A program made the position numbers and the translations under genes. This document shows positions 1 through 6,471 of a DNA stretch of 6,764 bases, in pieces. This stretch comes from Candidatus Zixiibacteriota bacterium (GTDB lineage Bacteria; Zixibacteria; MSB-5A5; JAABVY01; JAHJOQ01). The stretch is taken from assembly GCA_030631455.1 (NCBI GenBank), contig DAOVLC010000081.1:1-6764 (forward strand), given 5' to 3'. The notes beneath the pieces were generated by a model. It was not told the DNA's origin. It did no database searches and saw only the letters and a list, made by a program, of their open reading frames with translations. The stretch's first letter is position 1, and each line of letters begins with the position of its first letter.

Positions 1-521
1 AAAAGCTCGACCCTGAGATCAGAGAAGAATTGATCGGTCTTCTGGAGAATTCTCTCTCGCAGACCCTCACGGACGAAGCCAGAGACCGCCACATTCTGAA
101 CTGGCATGAAATCGAGGAGATGAGAAGGCGGGGCATATCCTTTGGCTCTCATACGGTGAATCATGCAATCCTAACCCGGATTCCCCCGGATGAAGCCAAA
201 ATGGAAATCACTCAGTCGAAGCAGATGCTGGAAAAGAAACTTGGTGAAGAGATCGACCTTTTTGCATATCCTAACGGAGACTGGAACGACGATGTGAAAG
301 AAATGGTCAAAGAGGCAAAGTACAAAGCGTCGGTGACAACGATGAACGGGAAGAATGATTATTCAACCGATCCTTATCTGCTTGGAAGGCTGACCGTTCA
401 CCAGGGGATGTCATGTTCGCCGCGAGGGAACTTCTCAAGAGCTGTCTTCGCTTGCGAAATTAGCGGCCTGCTCGATTCCGTGAGAAGAATCCTCGCACGC
501 GAGCAGCGTGAAGGAAATTAG
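1..521 (+). CDS. Polysaccharide deacetylase (NodB-like), 5'-truncated
   Basis: This is the C-terminal part (172 residues visible) of a NodB/carbohydrate esterase 4 type deacetylase, a family that removes N- or O-acetyl groups from polysaccharides using a metal ion. The frame stays open to base 3 at the left edge, so the gene begins upstream; the TTG at 30 is an internal Leu codon, not a start. Visible family marks are the phrase LNWHEIEEMRRRG, the metal-binding H-x3-H motif in GSHTVNH (His codons at 150-152 and 162-164), the FAYPNGD motif that lines the active site, and a late GRLTVHQG segment. The catalytic TFDD-type motif 1 should lie upstream, so activity cannot be judged here. The TAG stop is 5 bp before the next gene, placing it in the same transcript as the glycosyltransferases and suggesting it acts on their product or an intermediate. 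Family is clear; substrate is unknown. Confidence 0.9.
   Translation, partial: KLDPEIREELIGLLENSLSQTLTDEARDRHILNWHEIEEMRRRGISFGSHTVNHAILTRIPPDEAKMEITQSKQMLEKKLGEEIDLFAYPNGDWNDDVKEMVKEAKYKASVTTMNGKNDYSTDPYLLGRLTVHQGMSCSPRGNFSRAVFACEISGLLDSVRRILAREQREGN
511..516 (+). promoter_or_regulatory. Probable ribosome binding site for the first GT4 gene
   Basis: AAGGAA lies inside the last codons of the deacetylase gene, 10 bases before the GTG at 527 and 22 bases before the ATG at 539. This spacing favours the GTG start. No better purine-rich site lies before the ATG. Confidence 0.5.
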
Positions 522-526
522 CATCG

Positions 527-1639
527 GTGCAGAACAATATGAGAAGAGTGCTGCATCTTATAGAGACTTCCGAGCCGGGCGGCGCCGAGACCGTCCTTGC
601 ATACATCGCGAGCAATCTCGATCCAACCCGCTACCGGTCGCTGGTCTGCGTTCTCGAAGAGGGGTGGCTGACGGATCATCTGCGAACACTGGGTATACCT
701 TATGTCGTGATCGAGAACAGAAGGTCATACGATCCTGTCTTTCTGTACGAGCTTGTCAAGCTGATCCGTCGCGAGAAAATCAGCCTGATGCACTCCCACG
801 AATTCATGATGACTGTCTACGGCTCGGTCGCGTCGAAACTGACCGGAGTTCCGTTGATCGGCACAGTACACGGGAAAGTATATTACCCCGACAAACGGCG
901 CAGAATCCTTGCGTTCAGGTTTGCGGTCTCGTTATGTGCGAAAATGATCGCAGTATCCGATGATCTGCACCGATATCTTGTCGATACACTAAACTTCAAC
1001 CCGCACAAAGTGATGACATTGCACAATGGGATAGATTTGGAGAGATTCATCGCTGGCTCATCGCGCGATGAATTGAGGAGGCAATTCTCTATACCATCAG
1101 ATGCGTTAGTAGCAGGAACTGCGGGCAGCCTATTCAAAGTAAAGGGACTGGAGTATCTTCTTGAGGCTGCCAGGGAACTAAATAACCACTATCCGAATTT
1201 CCTGCTCTTTATTGCCGGAGAAGGGGATCAGAAAGAAGCTCTTGAAGAAAAAGCCAAAGAGCTAAATATTGGAGATACGGTCAGATTCCTTGGTTTCTAC
1301 GACAACATTCCGAATCTGCTCGACGCAATCGACGTCTATGTCTGCTCATCACTGTCAGAAGGGTTGTCCCTTTCGATCCTCGAGGCTATGGCCATGTCAA
1401 AGCCTGTTGTCGCTACCGATGTTGGTGGGAACCGAGAAATTATAATGCCGGATGACAGTGGATATCTTGTGCCACCATGTGACCAGTCTTCGCTTGCTGG
1501 CAAGATATCGGAGCTGTTCGATAGCTCCGATGTCCGAGAACGATTTGGCCGGAGGGGACGGGAAATCGTCGAAGAGAGATTCAGTCTTGAGAAGATGGTT
1601 CGAAACTATGAAGGGCTTTACGAAGGGATGATTTCCTGA
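527..1639 (+). CDS. GT4 family glycosyltransferase (first of three)
   Basis: A 370-residue GT-B fold glycosyltransferase, a normal length for GT4. It should transfer a sugar from an activated donor to a growing lipid-linked or nascent glycan in the cytoplasm, with retention of configuration. The N-terminal acceptor domain (about 1-175) has the PGGAE loop at 17-21, HSHEF near 89-93, GTVHG at 112-116, IAVSDD at 141-146 and LHNGID at 165-170. The C-terminal nucleotide-sugar domain has AGTAGSLFKVKG near 196-207, FIAGEGD near 228-234, and an intact EX7E motif with E278 and E286 in SEGLSLSILEAMA. The chosen start is GTG at 527 (5 bp after the previous stop) because the ribosome binding site suits it; ATG at 539 would shorten the protein by four residues and is possible. 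It ends in TGATG, its stop sharing one base with the next start. No signal peptide or membrane segment is seen. Donor and acceptor sugars cannot be deduced. Confidence 0.93.
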   Translation: MQNNMRRVLHLIETSEPGGAETVLAYIASNLDPTRYRSLVCVLEEGWLTDHLRTLGIPYVVIENRRSYDPVFLYELVKLIRREKISLMHSHEFMMTVYGSVASKLTGVPLIGTVHGKVYYPDKRRRILAFRFAVSLCAKMIAVSDDLHRYLVDTLNFNPHKVMTLHNGIDLERFIAGSSRDELRRQFSIPSDALVAGTAGSLFKVKGLEYLLEAARELNNHYPNFLLFIAGEGDQKEALEEKAKELNIGDTVRFLGFYDNIPNLLDAIDVYVCSSLSEGLSLSILEAMAMSKPVVATDVGGNREIIMPDDSGYLVPPCDQSSLAGKISELFDSSDVRERFGRRGREIVEERFSLEKMVRNYEGLYEGMIS

Positions 1640-1641
1640 TG
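1637..1641 (+). other. TGATG stop/start overlap
   Basis: The TGA stop of the first GT4 gene (1637-1639) shares its last base with the ATG of the GT2 gene (1639-1641). A purine-rich AGGGA at 1624-1628 sits 10 bases upstream of that ATG. This arrangement commonly goes with translational coupling, so the two enzymes are probably made in linked amounts. Confidence 0.7.
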
Positions 1642-2784
1642 TATTTGACGCTTCTGCAATTGATCTTCTGGGTTGTCTGCTTCACGCTGTTCTGGACATA
1701 CTTCGGATACTACATATTCCTGCGGGTCTATTCCATATTCGCATCGAAGCCGGTAAAGAGAGATGACATCACGCCAAGCGTCAGCCTCATCATCACAGCA
1801 TACAACGAGGAGAGTAGAATCGCGGAGAAGATTGAGAATAGTCTCAGTCTCGATTACCCAAATGACAGGCTTGAGATCATCATTGTATCCGACGGTTCGA
1901 ACGATGGCACGACAGAAATCGTCTCACCTCACGCTGAAAGAGGCATCAAGCTCATCGACATCCCCGAGAGAATAGGCAAACACAATGCACAGGAGCGAGG
2001 CGTTAAACATGCTCAAAGTGAAATAGTCGTATTTACCGATGCCGCAACACATCTGGAGGCTGATGCGCTGCGGAAGATAGTCCGAAGTTTCTCCGATCCC
2101 GGAATCGGTTGTGTCTCCGGCATGGACAGGATCGATGCAAGCGGCCATCCGTCTCGGGGAGAAGGAATGTACATCAATTACGAAATGAAGCTTCGGGCAC
2201 ATGAATCGGAAGTATCGTCCCTCATCGGCGTAAGTGGATCGTTCTTTGCAGTGAGAAGGGAAATCTGCGAAACCTGGTTCGGTCACCTGTCGAGTGATTT
2301 CTATGTACCAATCGTTGCATATATAAAAGGCTACCGAAGCGTGCTCGACCGTGATGCTATTGGATCATACAGCGTCAAGATCGAGACTGAAAAAGAGTTC
2401 GAGAGAAAGGTCCGAACGGTGGTACACGGGCTCAATGTCATGTTTCATTTCTGGCGTATCATGAATCCCTTCAAGTACGGCTTATACTCTATTCAGATGA
2501 TCAGCCACAAACTGCTGCGCTGGCTGACACCCTTTTTCCTGATTCTATGCTTAATACTCAATTTTGCAATGGCTGGTGCGGGTCTGCTTTACCAGATTAT
2601 TCTCGCGTTTCAGATCCTTTCCTGCCTTGCGGCTGCCACTGCACTCGCGATCAGAGGACTTGAGCATAACTGGTTCTTCAGGATACCGTCCTTCTTTGCA
2701 ATGGTGAACCTGTCGATGTTAGTCGCCTGGGTCAAATTCATCGGCGGCGAACGATACATAATATGGGAAAGGACCGAAAGATAA
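1639..2784 (+). CDS. Membrane-anchored GT2 family glycosyltransferase
   Basis: A 381-residue GT-A fold glycosyltransferase of family 2 with the layout of processive or membrane-bound polysaccharide synthases. One hydrophobic helix lies at about 4-33. A cytoplasmic catalytic domain follows with PSVSLIITAYNEE (46-58), VSDGSNDGT (83-91), the DXD-position sequence FTDAAT (132-137), a GVSGSFFAVRRE segment (197-208) and SSDFYVPI (218-225), whose D220 sits where the catalytic acid is expected. FERKVRT (254-260) stands where the QxxRW motif of cellulose synthase-type enzymes would be. Three hydrophobic stretches at about 296-312, 314-337 and 348-366 close the protein. The metal-binding DXD reads DAA, so the second acidic residue is absent; related enzymes often have DAN there. 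Its last 22 bases overlap the next gene. It probably adds one sugar at the inner membrane; whether it polymerises is not evident. Donor and linkage are unknown. Confidence 0.92.
   Translation: MYLTLLQLIFWVVCFTLFWTYFGYYIFLRVYSIFASKPVKRDDITPSVSLIITAYNEESRIAEKIENSLSLDYPNDRLEIIIVSDGSNDGTTEIVSPHAERGIKLIDIPERIGKHNAQERGVKHAQSEIVVFTDAATHLEADALRKIVRSFSDPGIGCVSGMDRIDASGHPSRGEGMYINYEMKLRAHESEVSSLIGVSGSFFAVRREICETWFGHLSSDFYVPIVAYIKGYRSVLDRDAIGSYSVKIETEKEFERKVRTVVHGLNVMFHFWRIMNPFKYGLYSIQMISHKLLRWLTPFFLILCLILNFAMAGAGLLYQIILAFQILSCLAAATALAIRGLEHNWFFRIPSFFAMVNLSMLVAWVKFIGGERYIIWERTER
2763..2784 (+). other. 22-bp overlap of GT2 and second GT4 genes
   Basis: The ATG of the second GT4 gene at 2763 lies 22 bases inside the end of the GT2 gene, in a different frame. 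The only purine-rich run nearby is GGCGG at 2743-2747, about 15 bases from the ATG, which is a poor Shine-Dalgarno site. Translation of the downstream gene probably depends on ribosomes finishing the upstream one. The ATG is supported because the protein needs its first ten or so residues to form the first beta strand. Confidence 0.6.
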
Positions 2785-3899
2785 GAGTCTGCCATCTAAT
2801 ATCCGGGGATCTTTGGGCGGGAGCCGAAGTTCAGGCATTTACCCTGATTCGTACTCTCAGTACCGTCGCTGATATGGACATCTCAGCTGTTATTCTCAAC
2901 GAAGGCAGGCTTGCGGAGAAACTGCATGAGGACGGAATCGAAGTGTCCATTATCGATGAGAGAAAGCATAACTTCTTTAAAATCAAAAGCCTCCTCGCTC
3001 GCATACTGGAGGGTGGGAAGATTGACATACTGCATACACACCGGTACAAAGAAAACGTGCTCGGCGGATTGGTCAAGAATCGGTGCGGGATCAAAGGACT
3101 GATTCAAACAGTACACGGAGTACAGGAAGGATTCCTCGGGATAAAGCATCTCAAGATGAAGTTCTATATGAATCTCAACGACAACCTTACGAGAAAGCGG
3201 TTCTCGAAGGTCATTGCCGTATCGCACGACATTGAAATGCGCCTGTGCGACAAGTTCGGCAAGCAGAAAGTGGTGACGATCCACAACGCGGTCGATACAG
3301 GTCTCATAAAGATCTCAAGGTCTGCCGAAGAAGTCAAAAGAGAGCTTGGCATCTCCGAAGACCAAGTGGTCATCGGATCGGCGGGAAGACTGGTCCCTGT
3401 CAAAGGATATGACGTTTTCCTGAAGGCCGCGAAACTGATCCTGAGAAAGCGTCCGAAGACAACATTCGTCATCGCCGGTGAGGGCCCGCTAAAAGAGGTA
3501 CTCCGTGAAATGGCTACCAGTCTCGGAATAGGAACTAACGTAATCTTCACAGGTTTCAGAGATGATGTGCTCGATCTCGTAAACGCTTTTGACATCTTTC
3601 TCGTTACCTCCGTTCATGAGGGTGTACCGATGTCGGTGCTCGAAGCCATGGCTCTGAGAAAAGCAGTCGTGTCGACAGCAGTAGGCGGCATTGTGGAGAT
3701 TATCGAGGACAATGTCTCAGGTCTGCTTGTTGATCCTGGTAGCCCCGACAGTTTGGCTGAACGCTGTCTGTCCGTGCTGGAGGATCACGAACTGAGGAGC
3801 AAAATCGAGCGCAATGCGGAGAAACGAATCGAGCAGGAATTCTCGACAGAGAGACAGAGAGACCGGGTTCTCCGACTATACGAGGAGATAATATCATAG
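2763..3899 (+). CDS. GT4 family glycosyltransferase (second of three)
   Basis: A 378-residue GT-B fold enzyme of the same general type as the first GT4 protein but clearly different in sequence. The N-terminal half opens with RVCHLISGDLWAGAEVQ (8-24), the loop that contacts acceptor or phosphate, followed by HTHRYKEN (91-98), QTVHG (115-119), IAVSHD (151-156) and TIHNAVD (172-178). The C-terminal donor domain has GSAGRLVPVKGYD (205-217), FVIAGEGPLKE (235-245), a FTGFRDDV turn (262-269) and an intact EX7E motif with E286 and E294 in HEGVPMSVLEAMA. These features indicate a complete, active, retaining sugar transferase acting in the cytoplasm, probably on a lipid-linked glycan. It has no signal peptide. 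It begins inside the GT2 gene and stops 2 bp before the third GT4 gene, so it is in the middle of the operon. The sugar transferred cannot be told from sequence. Confidence 0.93.
   Translation: MGKDRKIRVCHLISGDLWAGAEVQAFTLIRTLSTVADMDISAVILNEGRLAEKLHEDGIEVSIIDERKHNFFKIKSLLARILEGGKIDILHTHRYKENVLGGLVKNRCGIKGLIQTVHGVQEGFLGIKHLKMKFYMNLNDNLTRKRFSKVIAVSHDIEMRLCDKFGKQKVVTIHNAVDTGLIKISRSAEEVKRELGISEDQVVIGSAGRLVPVKGYDVFLKAAKLILRKRPKTTFVIAGEGPLKEVLREMATSLGIGTNVIFTGFRDDVLDLVNAFDIFLVTSVHEGVPMSVLEAMALRKAVVSTAVGGIVEIIEDNVSGLLVDPGSPDSLAERCLSVLEDHELRSKIERNAEKRIEQEFSTERQRDRVLRLYEEIIS
3882..3887 (+). promoter_or_regulatory. Possible distant ribosome binding site for the third GT4 gene
   Basis: GAGGAG is a good Shine-Dalgarno match but sits 14 bases before the ATG at 3902, longer than the usual 5-10. 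It lies in the final codons of the second GT4 gene. The ATG at 3902 is still the best start because MKILLIAHLMPYPPRGG forms the expected first strand and glycine loop. Confidence 0.35.
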
Positions 3900-3901
3900 G
3901 C

Positions 3902-5128
3902 ATGAAGATTTTGTTGATCGCACATCTAATGCCGTACCCTCCGCGCGGCGGGTCCACGTTGCGCAATTTCAACCTGATAAAAGAGTGCGCGAAAAACCAC
4001 GAGATACACCTGCTGACGTTCTACCAGAAAACCCACCTCGATAACCCGGCAGATTTCCAGAGTAATATCGAAGAGATGAAGAAATACTGCAAGGTCGTGA
4101 AAGTCTTTGAGATACCAACCGACGGCCGGAAGCTCGCATGGTACGCACTTCTCTTCTTCAACCTGTTCTCACTGACGCCTTACTCGGCATGGAAATTCCA
4201 CTCCAGGACTATGGAGCGATCTGTCAGAAAATACGCGGCAGAGCACTCGTTCGACCTTGTCGAGATCGGCACAATCGCGCTTGCGAATTTTGCGAAGCTC
4301 GTTCCCGATCTCCCGCGTCTGATGGTGCATCACAATATCGAGTCGGAACTGCTGCTCAGACGAAGCAGAAATCTCAAGGGAATCCTTGCGAAAATGTATG
4401 TGGCTCTTCAGGGACACAAGCTGAGACGATTTGAGAGAAAGGCATGCAGCTACTTCGATCATCATACTACCGTATCTGAACGCGATAAGCAGACCCTACA
4501 GAAGATGTATCCCGGCACAATGGTCACTGTCGTTCCAAATGGCGTCGATACGAACTACTTCAAGCCGATCGACACTCAGATCGATGAGGACAGCCTGATC
4601 TTTATCGGCGGCATGTCCTGGCTTCCGAATCTCGATGCGATGATTTATCTGATACGCGATATCTGGCATCTGATTCAAGCGAGAGAGCCGAACACATCCA
4701 TGAATCTGATTGGGAGGATGCCATCGAAAGAAATCCTGAAGTTCAGCAGGAGCAATCCGTCATTCAAAACGCTCGGATTTGTCGACGATGTCAGACCGTA
4801 TATGGCAAAGACTGCGGTTTATGTCGTACCGATCAGAGTCGGCGGAGGCACCCGGCTCAAAATCCTCGATGCTATGGCGATGGGCAAGGCGATTGTCAGC
4901 ACGACCATAGGCTGTGAGGGAATCGATGTGACCGATGGCAAAGACATCATAATAGCGGACAAACCGGCGGACTTCGCCGAAAAGACCGTCGAGCTTCTAA
5001 GAAACCGAAAACTCCGTGAGCAACTTGGTCGTAACGCGAGGAGAACTGCCGAAGATGTCTATTCGTGGGAGAAGATCGCGCCGAAGCTCGAACAGGTCTA
5101 TGAAGAGCTTGCCGGAATGAGGAAATAG
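3902..5128 (+). CDS. Divergent GT4 family glycosyltransferase (third of three)
   Basis: A 408-residue GT-B glycosyltransferase from a different GT4 branch than its two neighbours, resembling the sugar transferases found in exosortase/PEP-CTERM-associated EPS loci. It begins with MKILLIAHLMPYPPRGGS, whose RGG loop (15-17) is typical. A hydrophobic stretch at about 79-92 may touch the membrane. HHNIES (143-148), a basic segment HKLRRFERKA (172-181), TVSERD (190-195) and VPNGVD (211-216) follow. The donor domain has IFIGGMSWLPN (233-243), a NLIGR strand (268-272), LGFVDDV (291-297) and VGGGTRLKILDAMAMGKA (313-330). In that last motif the usual EX7E is replaced by G315 and D323. A Gly at the first position is usual for the GGGTRLK subgroup, whereas Asp at the second, normally Glu, is less so. 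The reading frame is intact, so it is probably functional. The stop is 4 bp before the ligase gene. Donor sugar and acceptor are unknown. Confidence 0.9.
   Translation: MKILLIAHLMPYPPRGGSTLRNFNLIKECAKNHEIHLLTFYQKTHLDNPADFQSNIEEMKKYCKVVKVFEIPTDGRKLAWYALLFFNLFSLTPYSAWKFHSRTMERSVRKYAAEHSFDLVEIGTIALANFAKLVPDLPRLMVHHNIESELLLRRSRNLKGILAKMYVALQGHKLRRFERKACSYFDHHTTVSERDKQTLQKMYPGTMVTVVPNGVDTNYFKPIDTQIDEDSLIFIGGMSWLPNLDAMIYLIRDIWHLIQAREPNTSMNLIGRMPSKEILKFSRSNPSFKTLGFVDDVRPYMAKTAVYVVPIRVGGGTRLKILDAMAMGKAIVSTTIGCEGIDVTDGKDIIIADKPADFAEKTVELLRNRKLREQLGRNARRTAEDVYSWEKIAPKLEQVYEELAGMRK
5119..5124 (+). promoter_or_regulatory. Ribosome binding site for the CapK-like ligase
   Basis: GAGGAA lies 8 bases before the ATG at 5133, inside the last codons of the third GT4 gene. 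It is the best-placed site in the window and supports the 5133 start. Confidence 0.6.
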
Positions 5129-5132
5129 CGTC

Positions 5133-6470
5133 ATGTATCCCTGGATAGTCAAGAACTTGATTTATTTCCCGATACAGGCGATTCGCGGGGAGAAGGTCGC
5201 GCGATACATGGATGAAATCCGTGCCTTCCACGCAGTATCGCTTGTCAGAAAACAGGAGATGCAGTGGAGCAAACTGACGGCACTCCTTGATTTTGTCTAC
5301 AGTAACAATAGATATTACAGAGAGCTTTTCGACAAGCACGGTGTCGATGTCAGGAACATTCACAATCCGGAAGACTTCCGGAAAATTCCGTTTTTGACCA
5401 AGGAATCGATCAGGGCGGAGTCCAATGAGATGGTCTCGGACCATTCCGGACGAGTGTCGGTGAGAAAAACATCCGGATCGACCGGAATACCGCTCGTGTT
5501 CGTGAAAGATCGAGACTCGACCGCCTACATGGATGCCCTCATGTATGAAGTCTACGGCTGGCACGGCATAGCTATCGGTGACCGCCAGAGCCGTGTCTGG
5601 GGAATCCCGTTGGACTTCAAGAACCGAACTTTTACGAAGCTGAAAGACTTCCTGCTGAACCGAAAAAGGTTAGTTTCATTCGATATTACTGAGGAGTCAT
5701 GCAAAGAACACTTTTTGACTCTGAAGCGATTCAAACCGGCTTTCATGTACGGTTTGGTCAACACGATCGTCGAATTCGCCAAGCTCTCTGCAAGAGTCGG
5801 TCTTGATCCGGCTGAGTTACGATTGAAAGTTGTGGTAACTACCGGCGAGATCTTGTTTCCACGAAGCCGTCAGTTATTGCAGGAGGCTTTCCAGTGCCCG
5901 ATAGTCAACGAGTACGGCACCACCGAAAACGGGGTAGTCGCATTCGAATGTCGGAGCGGCGAAATGCATCTTCTGATGCACAACATCTACGTTGAGATCA
6001 TTAATCCGGAGAATGGCAGCCCTGTCGCTCCCGGAGAAATGGGCGAAATCATATTGACTGAATTACATTCGTATGCTATGCCATTCATCCGGTATCGAGT
6101 CGGCGATATTATCAGGTTGTCCAGCCGTACATGCGCCTGCGGGCTGGAGCTTCCGCTTGTGGATGAGGTCATCGGCAGGGAATCCGATCTGATCGTGACG
6201 CCAGACGGCAGGAGAATCTCATCCGCGATTCTCTCGTATTCGATGACGGACGATGTCCTCAAGTTCAGGTCCTATCAGCGCGCAATCGACAGGCTCGATG
6301 TTTTCATCCAGAAGACCGATAACTTCAAAGAGGACGATCTTTCTCTAATTGAGAAGAAGATTCGGACTTACCTTGGAGAAGAGATAAGCATCACTATGAA
6401 TATGGTAAAGGATCTCGAACCTGAGAGGTCCGGCAAGTTCAGGCATTTCGTATCGGAGCTGAAGAAATAA
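5133..6470 (+). CDS. CapK/PaaK-like adenylate-forming ligase
   Basis: A 445-residue member of the phenylacetate-CoA ligase (PaaK)/CapK branch of adenylate-forming enzymes, close to the family's usual length. Such enzymes activate a carboxylic acid with ATP to an acyl-AMP and often pass it to CoA; members in polysaccharide loci mostly have no proven substrate. Marks include YSNNRYYRELF (56-66) and IPFLTKESIR (85-94), usual for the family; the phosphate-binding TSGSTGIP (113-120); TTGE (236-239); NEYGTTENG (259-267), which holds the adenylate; GEMGEIILTEL (301-311); RYRVGD (320-325), which contacts the ribose; and SGKFRHF near the C terminus, where K435 is the likely catalytic lysine. C334 and C336 form a CxCG pair common in this family. 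No membrane helix or signal peptide is apparent, so it should be cytoplasmic. Lying among four sugar transferases and two deacetylase-like genes, it most likely serves acylation of the glycan rather than phenylacetate breakdown; that is inference. No paa genes or carrier protein are present. Confidence 0.9.
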   Translation: MYPWIVKNLIYFPIQAIRGEKVARYMDEIRAFHAVSLVRKQEMQWSKLTALLDFVYSNNRYYRELFDKHGVDVRNIHNPEDFRKIPFLTKESIRAESNEMVSDHSGRVSVRKTSGSTGIPLVFVKDRDSTAYMDALMYEVYGWHGIAIGDRQSRVWGIPLDFKNRTFTKLKDFLLNRKRLVSFDITEESCKEHFLTLKRFKPAFMYGLVNTIVEFAKLSARVGLDPAELRLKVVVTTGEILFPRSRQLLQEAFQCPIVNEYGTTENGVVAFECRSGEMHLLMHNIYVEIINPENGSPVAPGEMGEIILTELHSYAMPFIRYRVGDIIRLSSRTCACGLELPLVDEVIGRESDLIVTPDGRRISSAILSYSMTDDVLKFRSYQRAIDRLDVFIQKTDNFKEDDLSLIEKKIRTYLGEEISITMNMVKDLEPERSGKFRHFVSELKK

Positions 6471-6471
6471 C

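Noticed and set aside
30..32. TTG as a start codon for the first deacetylase frame
   Set aside because: The frame is open upstream to base 3 with plausible coding sequence, and the protein lacks the first half of the NodB domain, so the true start is outside the window.
508..963. A + strand open frame of 151 codons overlapping the start of the first GT4 gene
   Set aside because: The translation is rich in Arg, Ser and Asp with no recognisable motif, and it lies in another frame of a gene with strong GT4 motifs. It is a shadow frame.
2827..2840. A 14-base sequence (AAGTTCAGGCATTT) repeated exactly at 6435-6448
   Set aside because: Each copy is inside a conserved coding motif in a different frame (EVQAF in one, KFRHF in the other). 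A single match of this length is plausible by chance and there is no other repeat structure.
3164..3595. A 143-codon antisense frame inside the second GT4 gene
   Set aside because: It is Ser/Thr-rich, low in structure and fully covered by the glycosyltransferase. It reflects codon bias on the opposite strand.
4947..5564. A 205-codon open frame on the - strand across the junction of the third GT4 gene and the ligase
   Set aside because: It is the longest antisense frame, but both sense genes have clear family motifs through the same bases. The antisense product is rich in His, Arg and Ser with no domain or good ribosome binding site.
5133..6470. Assignment of the ligase as PaaK of phenylacetate degradation
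   Set aside because: No phenylacetate catabolism genes are nearby and the context is purely glycan synthesis, so no gene symbol was given.
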